5,924 bases of DNA, taken from assembly GCA_012521525.1 (NCBI GenBank), contig JAAYMG010000106.1:1-5924 (forward strand), given 5' to 3'. Numbering within the stretch: the stretch's first letter is position 1; each line of letters begins with the position of its first letter. Source of the DNA: Clostridiales bacterium (GTDB taxonomy: Bacteria; Bacillota; Clostridia; Oscillospirales; JAAYOS01). A model generated the notes under the pieces. It was not told where the DNA came from. It worked only from the letters and a program-made list of their open reading frames with translations, and did no database searches. Below, in pieces: positions 5,566 through 5,924 of the stretch. The translations under genes were made by a program, and so were the position numbers.

Positions 5566-5880
5566 ATGAAACTGCATGTAAGAACTGATGATACAGTAGT
5601 TGTCATTTCCGGCAAGGATGTCGGTAAGAAGGGCAAGGTCCTGGCTACCGATCCGTCAACCGGAATGGTCCTGGTCGAAGGCGTAAATATCGTCTCCAGG
5701 CACCAGAAACCCCGCAGGCAGGGTGAAGCCGGCGGAATAATCGAGAGAGAGGGATATATCCGCGCCAGCAAGGTCATGCGCGTATGCCCCAAGTGCTCAA
5801 AGCCAACACGACTTGCTCACAAAATCGATGCCGATGGCAATAAGACCCGCGTATGCAAAAAATGCGGAGCAAATATATAG
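5566..5880 (+). CDS. rplX: 50S ribosomal protein L24, four-cysteine form
   Basis: L24 is an assembly-initiating protein that binds the 5' end of 23S rRNA near the tunnel exit. The product is 104 residues, the usual length. The KOW motif is near the N-terminus: DDTVVVISGKDVGKKGKVLA (8-27), then GMVLVEGVNIVSRHQKP (33-49). GGIIEREGYIRASKVMRVCP follows. The C-terminal module carries CPKC at 74-77 and CKKC at 97-100, separated by 19 residues. This is a likely zinc-binding knuckle pair, comparable to the one I recall in Thermus L24 and absent from E. coli and Bacillus subtilis L24. Zinc binding is inferred from the spacing, not shown. ATG 5566 follows GGGAGGT at 5553-5559. The stop is TAG, 15 bases before rplE. 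Confidence 0.97.
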   Translation: MKLHVRTDDTVVVISGKDVGKKGKVLATDPSTGMVLVEGVNIVSRHQKPRRQGEAGGIIEREGYIRASKVMRVCPKCSKPTRLAHKIDADGNKTRVCKKCGANI

Positions 5881-5888
5881 GGAGGAGG
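5881..5888 (+). promoter_or_regulatory. Shine-Dalgarno that sets the rplE start
   Basis: GGAGGAGG begins directly after the rplX stop codon and lies seven bases before ATG 5896. An ATG at 5889 is out of frame with the L5-like reading and abuts the ribosome binding site, so 5896 is the supported start. Confidence 0.8.
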
Positions 5889-5895
5889 ATGAGCA

Positions 5896-5924
5896 ATGTA
5901 CGTACCCCGCTTGAAAGAAAAATA
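5896..5924 (+). CDS. rplE: 50S ribosomal protein L5 (3' end missing)
   Basis: L5 binds 5S rRNA in the central protuberance and contacts the P-site tRNA. Only the first nine codons and two bases of the tenth are present, reading M-Y-V-P-R-L-K-E-K and then most likely Tyr (TA at the edge). RLKEKY is the usual start of L5, which commonly begins at about residue 2-4 in this family, so this copy has a short extra N-terminal piece. The strong ribosome binding site and the position after rplX, where L5 is expected in the spc part of the cluster, support the call. The identity rests on few residues plus gene order. Confidence 0.85.

Overview
The window is one uninterrupted piece of the S10-spc ribosomal protein gene cluster, read entirely on the + strand. 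It opens within rpsJ, which lacks only its first few codons. It then carries twelve complete genes in the standard bacterial order (rplC, rplD, rplW, rplB, rpsS, rplV, rpsC, rplP, rpmC, rpsQ, rplN, rplX) and closes ten codons into rplE. I see no RNA gene, mobile element, CRISPR array, promoter or intrinsic terminator, and no gene from outside the ribosome. No intergenic gap exceeds 72 bases.

The organism is most likely a bacterium of the class Clostridia (Bacillota), possibly near the Oscillospirales. Several things suggest this: strong purine-rich Shine-Dalgarno sequences before nearly every gene, the Firmicutes-type C-terminal half of S10, the 'MEARAHLKYARISPRKV' start of L22, the NSYG variant in the N-terminal domain of L2, and the wording of S17. 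By eye the base composition is mid-range (about 50-55% GC). The placement rests on remembered family sequences, not on a search, so it is moderately confident at class level and weak below that.

Layout: 1-304 is the S10 tail. The next 72 bases (305-376) form the only sizeable gap and can fold into an imperfect hairpin before rplC. The block 377-2816 encodes L3, L4, L23 and L2, the proteins around the tunnel, its exit and the peptidyl transferase centre. The block 2834-4265 encodes S19, L22 and S3. The block 4265-4889 encodes L16 and L29, and 4914-5880 encodes S17, L14 and L24. L5 begins at 5896. Genes are separated by 12-33 bases, or they overlap by 1 base (rplD/rplW and rpsC/rplP) or 11 bases (rplP/rpmC). 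This fits one polycistronic transcript with translational coupling at the overlaps.

All the products assemble into the 30S and 50S subunits, and every complete gene has an intact reading frame of near-normal length. The departures from the commonest family forms are modest: an arginine-rich C-terminal tail on S3, a four-cysteine C-terminal module on L24, and a threonine where E. coli L3 has its methylated glutamine. I found no convincing sign of an undescribed system. The hairpin between rpsJ and rplC is the only element not explained by the known genes.
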